NCBI RefSeq assembly: GCF_040026395.1
Contig: NZ_CP157278.1
Location: 4,898,001-4,962,000, forward strand
Reading direction: 5' to 3'
Length of the DNA stretch: 64,000 nucleotides
From: Pedobacter lusitanus
GTDB lineage: Bacteria > Bacteroidota > Bacteroidia > Sphingobacteriales > Sphingobacteriaceae
The notes beneath the pieces are model-generated. The model saw only the letters and a list, made by a program, of their open reading frames with translations. It searched no databases and was not told where the DNA came from. Position 1 is the first letter of the stretch. Each line of letters opens with the position of its first letter. Below are positions 17,870 to 26,791 of the stretch, piece by piece. The position numbers and the translations under genes were made by a program.

Positions 17870-18271
17870 TTATATAATAATATCAAAGTTATAATACTGC
17901 AAGTAACTTGCTATTTCTCTTTTCCCCTCTTTTTGAATTGATCGGAAATTCTGAACAGTTCCCCCCAGAGTTAATTCGTGAGATTGAGATATGTTTTTAC
18001 ATACTCGCTAATATTAGATTTACTAGTTTGAAAGAGTTCAATGTCATTCGTCACATTTTTCTCCCATTTCGTCACATTTTAAAGAAAGCAAACTCTTATT
18101 GACCTAAATTAAATTACGAATTATATATGAGGCTTAATATTAATCAGATCTCATCACAAATTTTCCTGTTAGATTGTTTGAAAGCATTTTTATCATTGCG
18201 GTGGCCATAGACACAGATAATAGACAGTGAGCAGTAATTTTAAGACTTATACACCTATAAAAGAAATAGAA
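17870..18271. other. 402-bp AT-rich gap with a short direct repeat
   Basis: I see no convincing gene. A 12-bp direct repeat, TCGTCACATTTT, occurs at 18048-18059 and 18069-18080 (21-bp spacing). It may be a binding site or a recombination scar. A 64-codon ORF at 17908-18102 has no recognisable features. Confidence 0.5.
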
Positions 18272-19213
18272 ATGAAATCAATAATAACTTTTGTATCCAT
18301 AATCTTCTTTTCAAATACATTAGTCTTTTCGCAGATTTCTGAAAGAAAATTTGTCCTGATCAATAATAAACAAATGGCATATATAACTTTTGGAATCGAA
18401 AACAGAAAAGATAATGAGCCGTTTATCATTTTTGAATCAGGACTTGGTTCGGGTGGCGGAAGCTATGGAAGTTTATTTCCGTTCATTCAAAAAAGCTTTG
18501 CAGGAATAGCCTATGATAGAAACGGAATTGGAGAATCTGAAATTGATACTTCTATAAAAACAGATGCAGACGTAATAAAAAGACTTCATGATCTATTGAC
18601 AACATTAAAAATAAAACCTCCATATCTATTGGTTGGACATTCCATTGGCGGACCATTTATTCGTCTGTATTCTTCTGTTTACCAGGATGATGTATGTGGC
18701 TTGTTTTTTATAGACCCAACAGATTTTATGTTGACAGAAGACGAGGATGAAAAAGTGAAAATAAAGACATTCAGCGCAACAGGATATAGAGAATTGCTTA
18801 TGAAAAACTTTGATAATATCTTAAATAATGCTTCAACATCGAATGGTTTCAGAGATGAAGTTAAAAGAGAAAAGAATGAAATTTCGCCAGTATTCTTTAA
18901 AAGATACAACTCTTTGCAACCGCTCAAAGACATCCCCGTAACAGTAATGATTTCATATAATAAGCATATAGAACATTATGAAACAGAAATGAACGAAAAT
19001 TTAAAATTGGGTATCAATCTAATCTCCTGGTGGAAAGAATTAGATCAATTGAGAATTTACCACTATTCAGAAATGATAAAAAATAATAGGCATAGCCGAC
19101 TTATCCTATTGCCACGTTATAGTCATGGAATTCATCAGCAAGATCCTAAAACTGTAGCAAAAGCTTTGATTGACACTTATGAAAATTGTATATCGGCCAT
19201 AAATAATAGGTAA
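18272..19213 (+). CDS. Secreted alpha/beta hydrolase
   Basis: A 313-residue alpha/beta-fold hydrolase with an N-terminal signal peptide (MKSIITFVSIIFFSNTLVFS). The nucleophile elbow GHSIGG is present, an acidic residue follows in FIDPTD, and a late His lies in RYSHGIHQ. The substrate is unknown. I chose ATG 18272 because the signal peptide begins there; the upstream GTG at 18227 would add 15 polar residues. The gene is AT-rich compared with its surroundings, which hints at acquisition. Confidence 0.8.
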   Translation: MKSIITFVSIIFFSNTLVFSQISERKFVLINNKQMAYITFGIENRKDNEPFIIFESGLGSGGGSYGSLFPFIQKSFAGIAYDRNGIGESEIDTSIKTDADVIKRLHDLLTTLKIKPPYLLVGHSIGGPFIRLYSSVYQDDVCGLFFIDPTDFMLTEDEDEKVKIKTFSATGYRELLMKNFDNILNNASTSNGFRDEVKREKNEISPVFFKRYNSLQPLKDIPVTVMISYNKHIEHYETEMNENLKLGINLISWWKELDQLRIYHYSEMIKNNRHSRLILLPRYSHGIHQQDPKTVAKALIDTYENCISAINNR

Positions 19214-19352
19214 AGCTAATGCTAACACGTGTGCCTGGTAATGATAGGGTTGAATTAAATTTTATCGCCCATCAATCTAAGTCAGATAATACTACACACA
19301 AGTGTAGTCGTTATCAGAACAAACTGTAATATTTTTGAACAGAATAAGGTAG

Positions 19353-19889
19353 ATGAAAAAAACACTGACATTAATTTTAATTCCAATAATTACAATTGCC
19401 TCAATTTGCGCATTGATTATTTATATTAAAATGGATGGTTTTGCTTTCGCATGGGTTCTGAACTTCTTGTTGATGCTATTTGTTGTTTTCTTCACTGAAA
19501 TACTAAACAGCCCGTTTTCTTCTTCTTACTATAAGGAAAAGAGATGGGAACAGAGAGGAAAGATATACGAATATTTTGGAATAAATATTTTCAGAAAATT
19601 ATTGGTTTGGATTGGCTGGGAGAAAGTGATCAGAAAATCTAATCCGATAGAAAAAAATACTAGTGCCCTGATGAATTTGCTTTATAAAACAAAGAAATCT
19701 GAACTGGATCATATAGTTATCTTACTTATCGTTCTGGGATTTAATGTTTTTGTGGTATTCGAATTTGACGTTCTCAGATCTTTGTGGTTACTCCTGTTAA
19801 ATGTCTTACTAAATCTTTACCCAATTTTTCTTCAGCGATATAATCGTCCACGAATAGAAAGAGCTGTAAATTTAAGCAGAGGGAGTTAA
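19353..19889 (+). CDS. Membrane protein resembling CrtO-type acyltransferase
   Basis: A 178-residue protein with two N-terminal and two C-terminal membrane segments. The middle motif YYKEKRWEQRGKIYEYFGI and the ending NLYPIFLQRYNRPRI resemble the small CrtO family, which acylates a glycosylated carotenoid in staphylococci. Similarity is judged by eye. No carotenoid genes lie nearby, so the substrate is unknown. Confidence 0.5.
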   Translation: MKKTLTLILIPIITIASICALIIYIKMDGFAFAWVLNFLLMLFVVFFTEILNSPFSSSYYKEKRWEQRGKIYEYFGINIFRKLLVWIGWEKVIRKSNPIEKNTSALMNLLYKTKKSELDHIVILLIVLGFNVFVVFEFDVLRSLWLLLLNVLLNLYPIFLQRYNRPRIERAVNLSRGS

Positions 19890-19959
19890 AGAGCAGAACC
19901 GGCTTGTCAAATTTTGAATCAGACAGATACTGCATCGCCATAATCTGATGTCTTTCCCT

Positions 19960-19967
19960 TATCTTTG
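19960..19967 (+). promoter_or_regulatory. -7 element upstream of the ABC-F gene
   Basis: TATCTTTG is an exact TAnnTTTG match 22 bp before the GTG start. I see no clear -33 TTG at the right distance. Confidence 0.35.
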
Positions 19968-19989
19968 TCAGTAAACAATACCCCATACT

Positions 19990-21624
19990 GTGATTAATGT
20001 AAATAACATCTCCGTTTCATTCGGCGGAACCACGCTGTTTAGTGACGTAACCTTTTCGATAAACGAGAACGATAAGATAGCCCTGATGGGTAAGAATGGT
20101 GCAGGAAAGTCAACGATCCTGAAGATTATTGCCGATGCGGCTAAACCTACTTCTGGTAATGTAAGTGGTCCAAAGGACGCGGTAATTGCGTATTTGCCAC
20201 AGCATTTGCTTACCCAGGATAAGGTTACCGTTTTCGAAGAGACCATGAAAGCTTTTGCAGAGGTAAACCAGATGCAAAAAGAGCTTGATGAGCTGAATGA
20301 ACAGCTTACTGTTCGTACTGATTACGAAAGTGATGACTACATGAAGCTGATCGAACGTGTGTCGGATCTGAGTGAGAAATTTTATTCGATCGAAGAGATC
20401 AATTATGATGCAGAGGTAGAGAAGGTGCTAAAAGGCCTGGGTTTTGAACGCAGGGACTTTACCCGCCAGACTTCTGAGTTTTCGGGTGGATGGCGCATGC
20501 GTATCGAGCTGGCCAAAATTCTGTTGAAGAAACCCGATCTCATCTTATTGGATGAGCCTACCAACCACATGGATATCGAAAGTATACAATGGCTGGAAGA
20601 TTTCCTGATCAATTCGGCAAAAGCAGTCATGGTGATTTCTCACGACCGTGCCTTTGTAGATAATATTACCAATCGTACCATCGAGGTTACCATGGGTAGA
20701 ATATATGATTACAAAGCCAAATACAGTCATTATCTCCAGTTACGTGCCGACCGCCGTGTTCACCAGTTGAAAGCTTACGAGGAACAACAGCGTTTTATTG
20801 CAGATAACCAGGAGTTTATTGACCGGTTTAGAGGAACTTATTCTAAAACCCTGCAGGTGCAATCACGCGTGAAGATGCTTGAAAAACTTGAAGTTATTGA
20901 GATCGATGAAGTAGATACTTCGGCATTACGCCTGAAGTTCCCACCATCACCACGCTCTGGTCAATACCCTGTAATTGTAGAAGAGCTGACTAAAACTTAT
21001 GGCGATCATGTCGTGTTCGAAAAAGCCTCTTTGGTGATTGAACGCGGAGAAAAAGTGGCTTTTGTTGGTAAAAATGGTGAAGGTAAGTCAACCATGATCA
21101 AAGCCATCATGGGCGAGATTGATTTTGAAGGAGGTTTAAAAGTAGGTCACAATGCTAAGATCGGATACTTTGCCCAAAATCAGGCCGCATTGCTTGATGA
21201 AAACTTGACGGTATTCGAAACCATTGACCAGATTCCATTGAGCGATGGTACGATAAAAATTAAAGATCTTTTAGGTGCCTTTATGTTCAGCGGTGATGAT
21301 ACCACGAAAAAAGTTAAGGTGCTTTCCGGAGGTGAGAAAACCCGTTTAGCCATGATCAAGTTGCTGCTGGAACCTGTAAATGTGTTAATACTGGATGAGC
21401 CAACCAACCATTTGGATATGAAGACCAAAGACATTATCAAAGACGCTTTAAAGGATTTTGATGGTACTTTGATCCTGGTATCCCATGACAGGGATTTCCT
21501 GGATGGACTGGCAGAAAAAGTATTCGAATTTGGTAATAAGCGGGTCCGAGAGCACTTTGAGGATATCAAAGGATTCCTGGCTTATAAAAAAATGGATAAC
21601 TTAAAAGAAATCGAACAAAGCTAA
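19990..21624 (+). CDS. ABC-F ATPase (ribosome-associated type)
   Basis: ABC-F proteins have two ATPase domains and no membrane domain, and act on ribosomes in translation or antibiotic protection. The 544-residue product has Walker A motifs GKNGAGKS (34-41) and GKNGEGKS, signatures SGGWRMR and SGGEKTR, Walker B LLDEPTNHMD and LILDEPTNHLD, and a charged linker between domains. Length and order fit the YbiT-like branch. The start is GTG at 19990. Its own terminator follows. It has more G+C than the preceding genes. Confidence 0.9.
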   Translation: MINVNNISVSFGGTTLFSDVTFSINENDKIALMGKNGAGKSTILKIIADAAKPTSGNVSGPKDAVIAYLPQHLLTQDKVTVFEETMKAFAEVNQMQKELDELNEQLTVRTDYESDDYMKLIERVSDLSEKFYSIEEINYDAEVEKVLKGLGFERRDFTRQTSEFSGGWRMRIELAKILLKKPDLILLDEPTNHMDIESIQWLEDFLINSAKAVMVISHDRAFVDNITNRTIEVTMGRIYDYKAKYSHYLQLRADRRVHQLKAYEEQQRFIADNQEFIDRFRGTYSKTLQVQSRVKMLEKLEVIEIDEVDTSALRLKFPPSPRSGQYPVIVEELTKTYGDHVVFEKASLVIERGEKVAFVGKNGEGKSTMIKAIMGEIDFEGGLKVGHNAKIGYFAQNQAALLDENLTVFETIDQIPLSDGTIKIKDLLGAFMFSGDDTTKKVKVLSGGEKTRLAMIKLLLEPVNVLILDEPTNHLDMKTKDIIKDALKDFDGTLILVSHDRDFLDGLAEKVFEFGNKRVREHFEDIKGFLAYKKMDNLKEIEQS

Positions 21625-21647
21625 AAAAGGTTTCTGTCTGAATATGC

Positions 21648-21690
21648 AATAGCCCATCACCGGATTTATCCGGTGATGGGCTATTTTGTT
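21648..21690 (+). terminator. Strong terminator after the ABC-F gene
   Basis: An 18-bp perfect stem (AATAGCCCATCACCGGAT and its complement, 21648-21685) with a 2-nt centre, followed by TTGTTTAT. Confidence 0.85.
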
Positions 21691-21794
21691 TATCGATTCT
21701 TTGGTCCGGGATAGATAAGATGGTGTGATATTAAAGAGATACAGTAACAAAATGCTAGATTTAATCTCCAAGAATAGATTAACCATCTCAACGC

Positions 21795-23285
21795 ATGAAA
21801 CTTAAAATTCTTACTTCGATTTTTCTTATCCAATTCGGCTTGCTTACATTATCTGTTAAAGCACAAGAAGCTCCTGCTACTGATAGCATAGATACTTTTT
21901 TAAAAAGTAAAATGCAGCAACGCCATATTCCGGCATTGCAGATTGCTGTTGTACATGATGGTAAAATTATCAAAGACACAACTTTTGGAACCGCTAACCT
22001 GGAATACAATATTAAGGCTAATGACCAGACCATATTCTCTGTAAATTCCATTACAAAGGCTTTTACCGGCATTGCGGTAATGCAACTGGCAGAAGAGAAC
22101 AAGCTGAAGATAACAGATCCCTTATCACTTTATCTGGACAGCCTGCCGGATAGCTGGAAAAATATCACGCTGCAACAGGTATTAACCCATACTTCAGGGC
22201 TGCCAGACCTGATGGATGCTGAAGAACAGATTATGGGACATAACGACGAAAGGGAAGCTATGCAAACGGTAAAGTTACTTCCGGTTGAGTTTAAACCAGG
22301 GCAAAAGTTTAGTTATAACCAAACCGGCTACGTACTGATAGGACAAATCATTACCAAACTAAGCGGTATGCATTTTACACGTTTTATTGAAGAACGACAG
22401 TTTAAAGTGGCAGGAATGAATTTAACCCGTTTTGGCGATTCGTATGATGTGATCCCTAATTATGCCGGAGCGTATACTTTGACCCGGCAAATGGGGGCTG
22501 GTTTTGTGAAAAACAGTACGCCAGGTCATGCTTATATGCAAATACCTGTATTTTTCAGAACAGCTGCAGGTATTCAATCGACAGCAACTGATTTAGCAAA
22601 CTGGATCATCGCTTTAAAAAGCGGCAAACTACTTAAAAAGCAATCCAGCATAGATCTGTTGTGGACTCCTGCTATACTCGCTAATGGTAAAATTGGTGGT
22701 TTTAATAGATTAACTAATGGTTATGCAATAGGCTGGCCAACCGTGACAAGGGATGAGCATCCTGCAGTCGGCCCGGTAGGTGGCGGTAGATCGGCCCTGT
22801 TTGTTTACTTAAAAGACGACCTGTCGATAGTTGTACTGACTAATTTAATGCAGGGTAATCCAGATCAGTTTATAGATGAAATTGCAGGCTACTATATTCC
22901 TGAAATGCATAAAGCCAATGGATTTGGCCTGCCGAAGGATTTGAAAAAGTTAAGAGCAGAACTGCTGAAGCAAGGCTTTGACAAGGCCATACCAGTTGCC
23001 GCACGTTTGAAAAAGAATGATCCTTCTTTCAATCCAGGTGAAAATGAACTTAACGGCTGGGGATATGAACTTTTAGCCCAGAAAAATATTAAAGCCGCAC
23101 TGTCCGTTTTCCAGCTCAACGTGTCTCTGTTTCCAAAGAGTGCAAATGTATATGATAGCCTGGCCGAAGTACAGGAAGCTACTGATAACCGTACAGAGGC
23201 ACTGATTAATTACAGGCAAGCGCTAAAAATTGATCCGCAAAATAAGCACGCGGCTGGAAGAATTCAGGCGCTTATAAAACAGTAG
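21795..23285 (+). CDS. Secreted serine hydrolase (class C beta-lactamase fold) with C-terminal TPR
   Basis: A 496-residue protein with a signal peptide ending near VKAQ. A penicillin-binding/beta-lactamase domain follows with the nucleophile motif SITK at 85-88, then FSYNQTGYVLIG where the usual Y-S-N reads YNQ, and a GPVGGG motif near the KTG position. The last 110 residues form TPR-like helices. Such proteins act as esterases, peptidases or beta-lactamase relatives in the periplasm; the substrate cannot be called. Confidence 0.87.
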   Translation: MKLKILTSIFLIQFGLLTLSVKAQEAPATDSIDTFLKSKMQQRHIPALQIAVVHDGKIIKDTTFGTANLEYNIKANDQTIFSVNSITKAFTGIAVMQLAEENKLKITDPLSLYLDSLPDSWKNITLQQVLTHTSGLPDLMDAEEQIMGHNDEREAMQTVKLLPVEFKPGQKFSYNQTGYVLIGQIITKLSGMHFTRFIEERQFKVAGMNLTRFGDSYDVIPNYAGAYTLTRQMGAGFVKNSTPGHAYMQIPVFFRTAAGIQSTATDLANWIIALKSGKLLKKQSSIDLLWTPAILANGKIGGFNRLTNGYAIGWPTVTRDEHPAVGPVGGGRSALFVYLKDDLSIVVLTNLMQGNPDQFIDEIAGYYIPEMHKANGFGLPKDLKKLRAELLKQGFDKAIPVAARLKKNDPSFNPGENELNGWGYELLAQKNIKAALSVFQLNVSLFPKSANVYDSLAEVQEATDNRTEALINYRQALKIDPQNKHAAGRIQALIKQ

Positions 23286-23315
23286 TTTAAGAAGTTGTTT
23301 ATTCCCGCTTATGCG

Positions 23316-23352
23316 CAGAAACCCCTCTTTAATTCATAAAGAGGGGTTTCTG
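23316..23352. terminator. Bidirectional terminator between convergent genes
   Basis: CAGAAACCCCTCTTTA and its perfect complement (16 bp) around a short loop. It serves the hydrolase gene on plus and purA on minus. Confidence 0.85.
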
Positions 23353-23403
23353 CCTGTAGCTCTGACTAAGGAACCTGACCGAACCAGTTTTGTCTGAATC
23401 TTT

Positions 23404-24687
23404 TTAACTAAGAGAAAGATCCAGTGTTTGCTTTCTGTCCGGGCCAACGGACAAATATTTAATCGGTACTCCTAATTCTGTTTCCAGGAGATGAATATAG
23501 GTTTGTAGTTTAGCTGGAATCTGCAGCTTACCAGTCACAGCTGTAATATCTTCATTCCAGCCGTCAACTTCTTTTAAGACAGGTTCCGGCTTCTCTGTGC
23601 ATATATCATAAGGCATAAAATCAATCAATTGACCCTGATAATTGTAATGTGTGCACACGTATATCTTTGCTAAACCACTCAGTACATCAGCTTTTGTCAT
23701 CACAAGCTGAGTTACGCCATTCAGCATAATAGCGTATTTTAATGCAGGCAGATCTATCCAGCCAGTACGGCGGGGACGACCGCTTACCGCACCAAATTCT
23801 TTTCCTGTCTGCCTTATATGCTCACCCGTTTCATCAGCAAGCTCGGTAGGGAAGGGGCCGCCGCCTACACGTGTGCAATATGCTTTGAAAATACCTATAA
23901 CCTCACGAATTTTGTTCGGTGCAACGCCTAAACCTGTACAGGCACCAGCGGTCGTTGTATTAGATGAAGTCACAAAAGGATAAGAACCAAAGTCAATATC
24001 CAGCAGCGTGCCCTGTGCACCTTCAGCTAAAACTTTCTTTCCCTGTTTAAGATAATCATTCACTAAATGCTCTGCATCAACCAGTGGAAATTGTTTCAAA
24101 ACTTCCAGCGCTGTGAAGAATGCTTTTTCCCGTTCGCTAAAATCGGCTACTTCACCATAAGTGCTAAGTATAGCTGTATGTTTAGCAACCAGGTTTTGAT
24201 AACGTTCTTTAAAATCCTGTGAGGTGATATCGCCTATGCGCAATCCATTACGGGCCGTTTTGTCCATATAAACAGGGCCGATACCTTTTAATGTAGAGCC
24301 TATTTTATTTTCGCCTAGTTTCTGCTCTGATGCAGCATCCAGTAACAGGTGTGTAGGCAGAATCAAATGTGCTTTTCGGGAGATCATCAGATTGCCTTTG
24401 GCTAATAAATTATGACCCGCAGCTTTAAGCATTTCAAGTTCTTTTACCAAAGTAACAGGGTCAATCACCACACCGTTACCAATCAGGTTCATCGTGTTAT
24501 TGAAAAATATACCCGACGGCACAGTATTCAATACAAACCTTTGATGATCAAATTCCAGCGTATGACCGGCATTTGGGCCACCCTGAAAACGGGCAATCAG
24601 ATCATAATCCGAACTAAGCACATCCACAACTTTTCCTTTGCCCTCGTCGCCCCACTGGAGGCCTAATAAAACATCAACATTCTTCAT
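23404..24687 (-). CDS. purA: Adenylosuccinate synthetase
   Basis: PurA joins IMP and aspartate using GTP, the first committed step to AMP. The 427-residue product has GLQWGDEGKGK near the N-terminus, GPNAGHT, and GRPRRTGWIDLPALKYA, with full family length. I chose ATG 24687 (MKNVDVLLGLQWGDEGKGK); a longer frame from 24747 adds 20 residues and runs through the predicted promoter. It lies 75 bp downstream of a Crp/Fnr-type regulator on the same strand and has its own promoter with a dyad at an activator position. Confidence 0.97.
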   Translation of the reverse strand: MKNVDVLLGLQWGDEGKGKVVDVLSSDYDLIARFQGGPNAGHTLEFDHQRFVLNTVPSGIFFNNTMNLIGNGVVIDPVTLVKELEMLKAAGHNLLAKGNLMISRKAHLILPTHLLLDAASEQKLGENKIGSTLKGIGPVYMDKTARNGLRIGDITSQDFKERYQNLVAKHTAILSTYGEVADFSEREKAFFTALEVLKQFPLVDAEHLVNDYLKQGKKVLAEGAQGTLLDIDFGSYPFVTSSNTTTAGACTGLGVAPNKIREVIGIFKAYCTRVGGGPFPTELADETGEHIRQTGKEFGAVSGRPRRTGWIDLPALKYAIMLNGVTQLVMTKADVLSGLAKIYVCTHYNYQGQLIDFMPYDICTEKPEPVLKEVDGWNEDITAVTGKLQIPAKLQTYIHLLETELGVPIKYLSVGPDRKQTLDLSLS

Positions 24688-24710
24688 AATCCTTATTTTT
24701 TTTAACAGGA

Positions 24711-24740
24711 CAAAGTTCAGCAGGAAATTATGTGCTGCAA
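24711..24740 (-). promoter_or_regulatory. Predicted purA promoter
   Basis: On the minus strand, TTG (24740-24738), 19 bp, then GAACTTTG (24718-24711), one mismatch from TAnnTTTG. Predicted start near 24705, about 18 bases before the ATG. Confidence 0.5.
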
Positions 24741-24754
24741 TTGCCAATTGACAA
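24741..24754. promoter_or_regulatory. Crp/Fnr-like dyad, copy 1 (purA promoter)
   Basis: TTGCCAATTGACAA, a near-palindrome TTGYCAATTGRCAA like Crp/Fnr half-sites. Its centre lies about 42 bases upstream of the predicted purA start, abutting the -33 element, where class II activators bind. The reverse complement recurs exactly at 25367-25380. Confidence 0.6.
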
Positions 24755-24762
24755 GAAAAAAC

Positions 24763-25332
24763 CTAGAGAACAGTTTTTCTGATACGGCTAAGTGAGGATG
24801 CCGTAATTCCCAGGTAAGAAGCCAGCATAAGCTGCGGAATCCGGTTGGCTAATCCCGGATAGTGTGCTAAAAAGTGTAAATAGCGGGTCTGAGCATCTTG
24901 TACCAGCATATTACTGCTTGCCCTCATTTTATTTTCCATCACATAAGAAGTGATTTTGGAAAAAATATCAGTCCAGCCGGGTATGGTTAATGATAATTCC
25001 GTAAAATCCTTTTTGGAGAAGACGAGAATTTCGCAGTCAGTGACAGCTTCAATATATTCTGCTGAAGGTAACTCATCAATAAAACTATTGATATCGGCAA
25101 CAAAGCGATTCTCGTAAACAAAATACCGGGTAAAACTTTCACCGGCTTTACTATAATAACAAATTCTGAAAACACCTTTGGTAACATAGCCTACATTTCT
25201 GGCTACTTTACCTGCCTCGGAAAAATAATCTCCTTTCTTTACTTTTTTAAATTGTGCTTTCAATTGAATTAAAGCACATTGGGATTCATTCAACTGTCCA
25301 AATTTGAGCAAGTATTGGATTAAGTCCTTCAT
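24763..25332 (-). CDS. Crp/Fnr family transcription regulator
   Basis: A 189-residue regulator with an N-terminal cyclic-nucleotide-binding-type beta-roll (about 20-110: GDYFSEAGKVARNVGYVTKG), a dimer helix, and a short C-terminal helix-turn-helix (LMLASYLGITASSLSRIRK). No cysteines arranged for an Fe-S cluster are visible, so it is not a classic oxygen-sensing FNR. Many Bacteroidota members of this group have no known ligand. Identical 14-bp dyads lie upstream of it and upstream of purA. fdhD is divergent from it. Confidence 0.88.
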   Translation of the reverse strand: MKDLIQYLLKFGQLNESQCALIQLKAQFKKVKKGDYFSEAGKVARNVGYVTKGVFRICYYSKAGESFTRYFVYENRFVADINSFIDELPSAEYIEAVTDCEILVFSKKDFTELSLTIPGWTDIFSKITSYVMENKMRASSNMLVQDAQTRYLHFLAHYPGLANRIPQLMLASYLGITASSLSRIRKTVL

Positions 25333-25366
25333 CCTCCAAAAATAAGATTATAACCATCATATAAAA

Positions 25367-25380
25367 TTGTCAATTGGCAA
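25367..25380. promoter_or_regulatory. Crp/Fnr-like dyad, copy 2 (regulator/fdhD intergenic)
   Basis: TTGTCAATTGGCAA is the exact reverse complement of the site at 24741-24754. It lies 35 bp upstream of the regulator start and 118 bp before fdhD, so it may control the regulator itself, fdhD, or both. Confidence 0.6.
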
Positions 25381-25497
25381 GATTTGTGAGCTCATCAGTT
25401 TATTTGCTAAATTGTTTGCTGTATCAGGAATGTCAATGAAATTTAATCTGATAATTACTGAAAAAATGACAATATTGCTTCATCTTATCAAATCGCT

Positions 25498-26373
25498 ATG
25501 GTCGTAAACGATTCAGAATCAATTTCTACCAAAAATGTAGTTATCAATAGGATAAACAGTCACTCCAGTTCTGCATTGTGGGATGTACTTTCTGTTGAAG
25601 AACCTTTGGAGATCAGAATATGCTACGGCTCTGCTTCCAGGCAGGTGAAGAAAAATATATCTGTGACCATGCGGACTCCCGGCAATGATGCTGATCTTGC
25701 CATTGGTTTCCTCTTTACTGAAGGAATCATTTCTTCTTATGTTAACATAAAGAAAGTTTATCATTTAGAAGTGGATTGCTCCATGCAGAAACAGAATATT
25801 GTTCAGGTTGAGCTGGCTGATAATTTTGTTCCCCATTTAATGCAATCAGACAGGAACTTTTATACGACTTCAAGTTGTGGCGTTTGTGGCAAAGGCTCTA
25901 TTCAATCTATAAAAACAGTTAGTCCTTTTAGCCACATCAACAGGCCTGAAATATGTTTGCCTATCGATGTGTTCTATCAATTGCCTGTAAAGTTAAAGGA
26001 AGCACAAAATGAGTTTGCCGCTACAGGAGGAATTCATGCCTCGGGACTTTTTACACTGGAGGGGGATCTGATACTTTTAAGAGAAGATGTTGGAAGGCAT
26101 AATGCGCTCGATAAATTGATCGGCAGAGCCCTAAGCGATAATTCTTTACCCTTAGCAGAACATATTTTATTACTGAGCGGAAGAGCGAGCTTTGAACTGA
26201 TACAGAAAGCTGCCATGGCGGGTATTTCGATAGTCGCTGCAATTGGTGCACCTTCCAGCCTGGCAGTAGAACTGGCTAAAGAATTTGATATGACCCTTTT
26301 GGGCTTTCTGAAAGAAAACAGGTTTAATATTTATAACGAGAGCAAATACCACAGGATTATGAGCCAGTTATAG
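25498..26373 (+). CDS. fdhD: Formate dehydrogenase accessory sulfurtransferase FdhD
   Basis: FdhD passes sulfur from a cysteine desulfurase to the molybdenum cofactor, which FdhF-type enzymes need. The 291-residue product has the functional CGVC loop (Cys127 and Cys130), the TGGIHASGLF stretch and EDVGRHNALDKLIG. It is divergent from the Crp/Fnr-type regulator and precedes DUF7009 and an FdhF/YdeP oxidoreductase on the same strand, the expected client. Confidence 0.95.
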   Translation: MVVNDSESISTKNVVINRINSHSSSALWDVLSVEEPLEIRICYGSASRQVKKNISVTMRTPGNDADLAIGFLFTEGIISSYVNIKKVYHLEVDCSMQKQNIVQVELADNFVPHLMQSDRNFYTTSSCGVCGKGSIQSIKTVSPFSHINRPEICLPIDVFYQLPVKLKEAQNEFAATGGIHASGLFTLEGDLILLREDVGRHNALDKLIGRALSDNSLPLAEHILLLSGRASFELIQKAAMAGISIVAAIGAPSSLAVELAKEFDMTLLGFLKENRFNIYNESKYHRIMSQL

Positions 26374-26419
26374 CTGCTGATGAACATAATTCCTGCATTA
26401 ACGACTAAAATTAAAATAG

Positions 26420-26770
26420 ATGAAAATCAGAATTAAAGGCAATTCTATAAGATACAGACTCATTCAGTCAGAGGTTACTAAATTGTTCGCGACCGGGCAT
26501 CTGGAAGAGTACACTGAGTTTGCAGGCAAAACTTTTGGGTATCTGGTTATTGTGGGAGATGAAGAGGGGCTTACAGCAAACTTTAACGGGAATGATATTG
26601 TACTTAAGATATCCAGAAAGATGATTGAAGAGCTTCATCATACGGATAGAGTCGGATTTGAAGACAAAACGGGTCCTGTAAGTCTGCTTATTGAAAAAGA
26701 TTTCGTTTGTCTGGACAATGTAGATGAGGATCAGAGTGATAATTATCCGAATCCTGCTTTAAAATGTTGA
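26420..26770 (+). CDS. DUF7009-like small protein
   Basis: A 116-residue protein between fdhD and the molybdopterin oxidoreductase. It has no signal peptide, begins MKIRIKGNSIRYRL, and ends with an acidic CLDNVDEDQSDNYPNP. I match it to DUF7009 from memory and am only moderately sure of the number. Position suggests a helper in maturation or control of the oxidoreductase. Confidence 0.65.
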   Translation: MKIRIKGNSIRYRLIQSEVTKLFATGHLEEYTEFAGKTFGYLVIVGDEEGLTANFNGNDIVLKISRKMIEELHHTDRVGFEDKTGPVSLLIEKDFVCLDNVDEDQSDNYPNPALKC

Positions 26771-26791
26771 TTGGTAATAAATTGATGAGTT

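Noticed and set aside
17908..18102. 64-codon ORF in the gap before the alpha/beta hydrolase
   Set aside because: No ribosome site, no family resemblance, and it runs across the direct repeat; kept only as part of the gap description.
16246..20000. Integrated element with attachment sites at tRNA-Leu
   Set aside because: No second copy of the tRNA 3' end (GGTTCGACTCCGGCG) and no integrase or transposase gene found downstream.
24688..24747. 20-residue N-terminal extension of PurA
   Set aside because: It would place coding sequence over the predicted promoter and dyad; family proteins start at MKNVDVLLGLQWGDEGKGK-like sequence.
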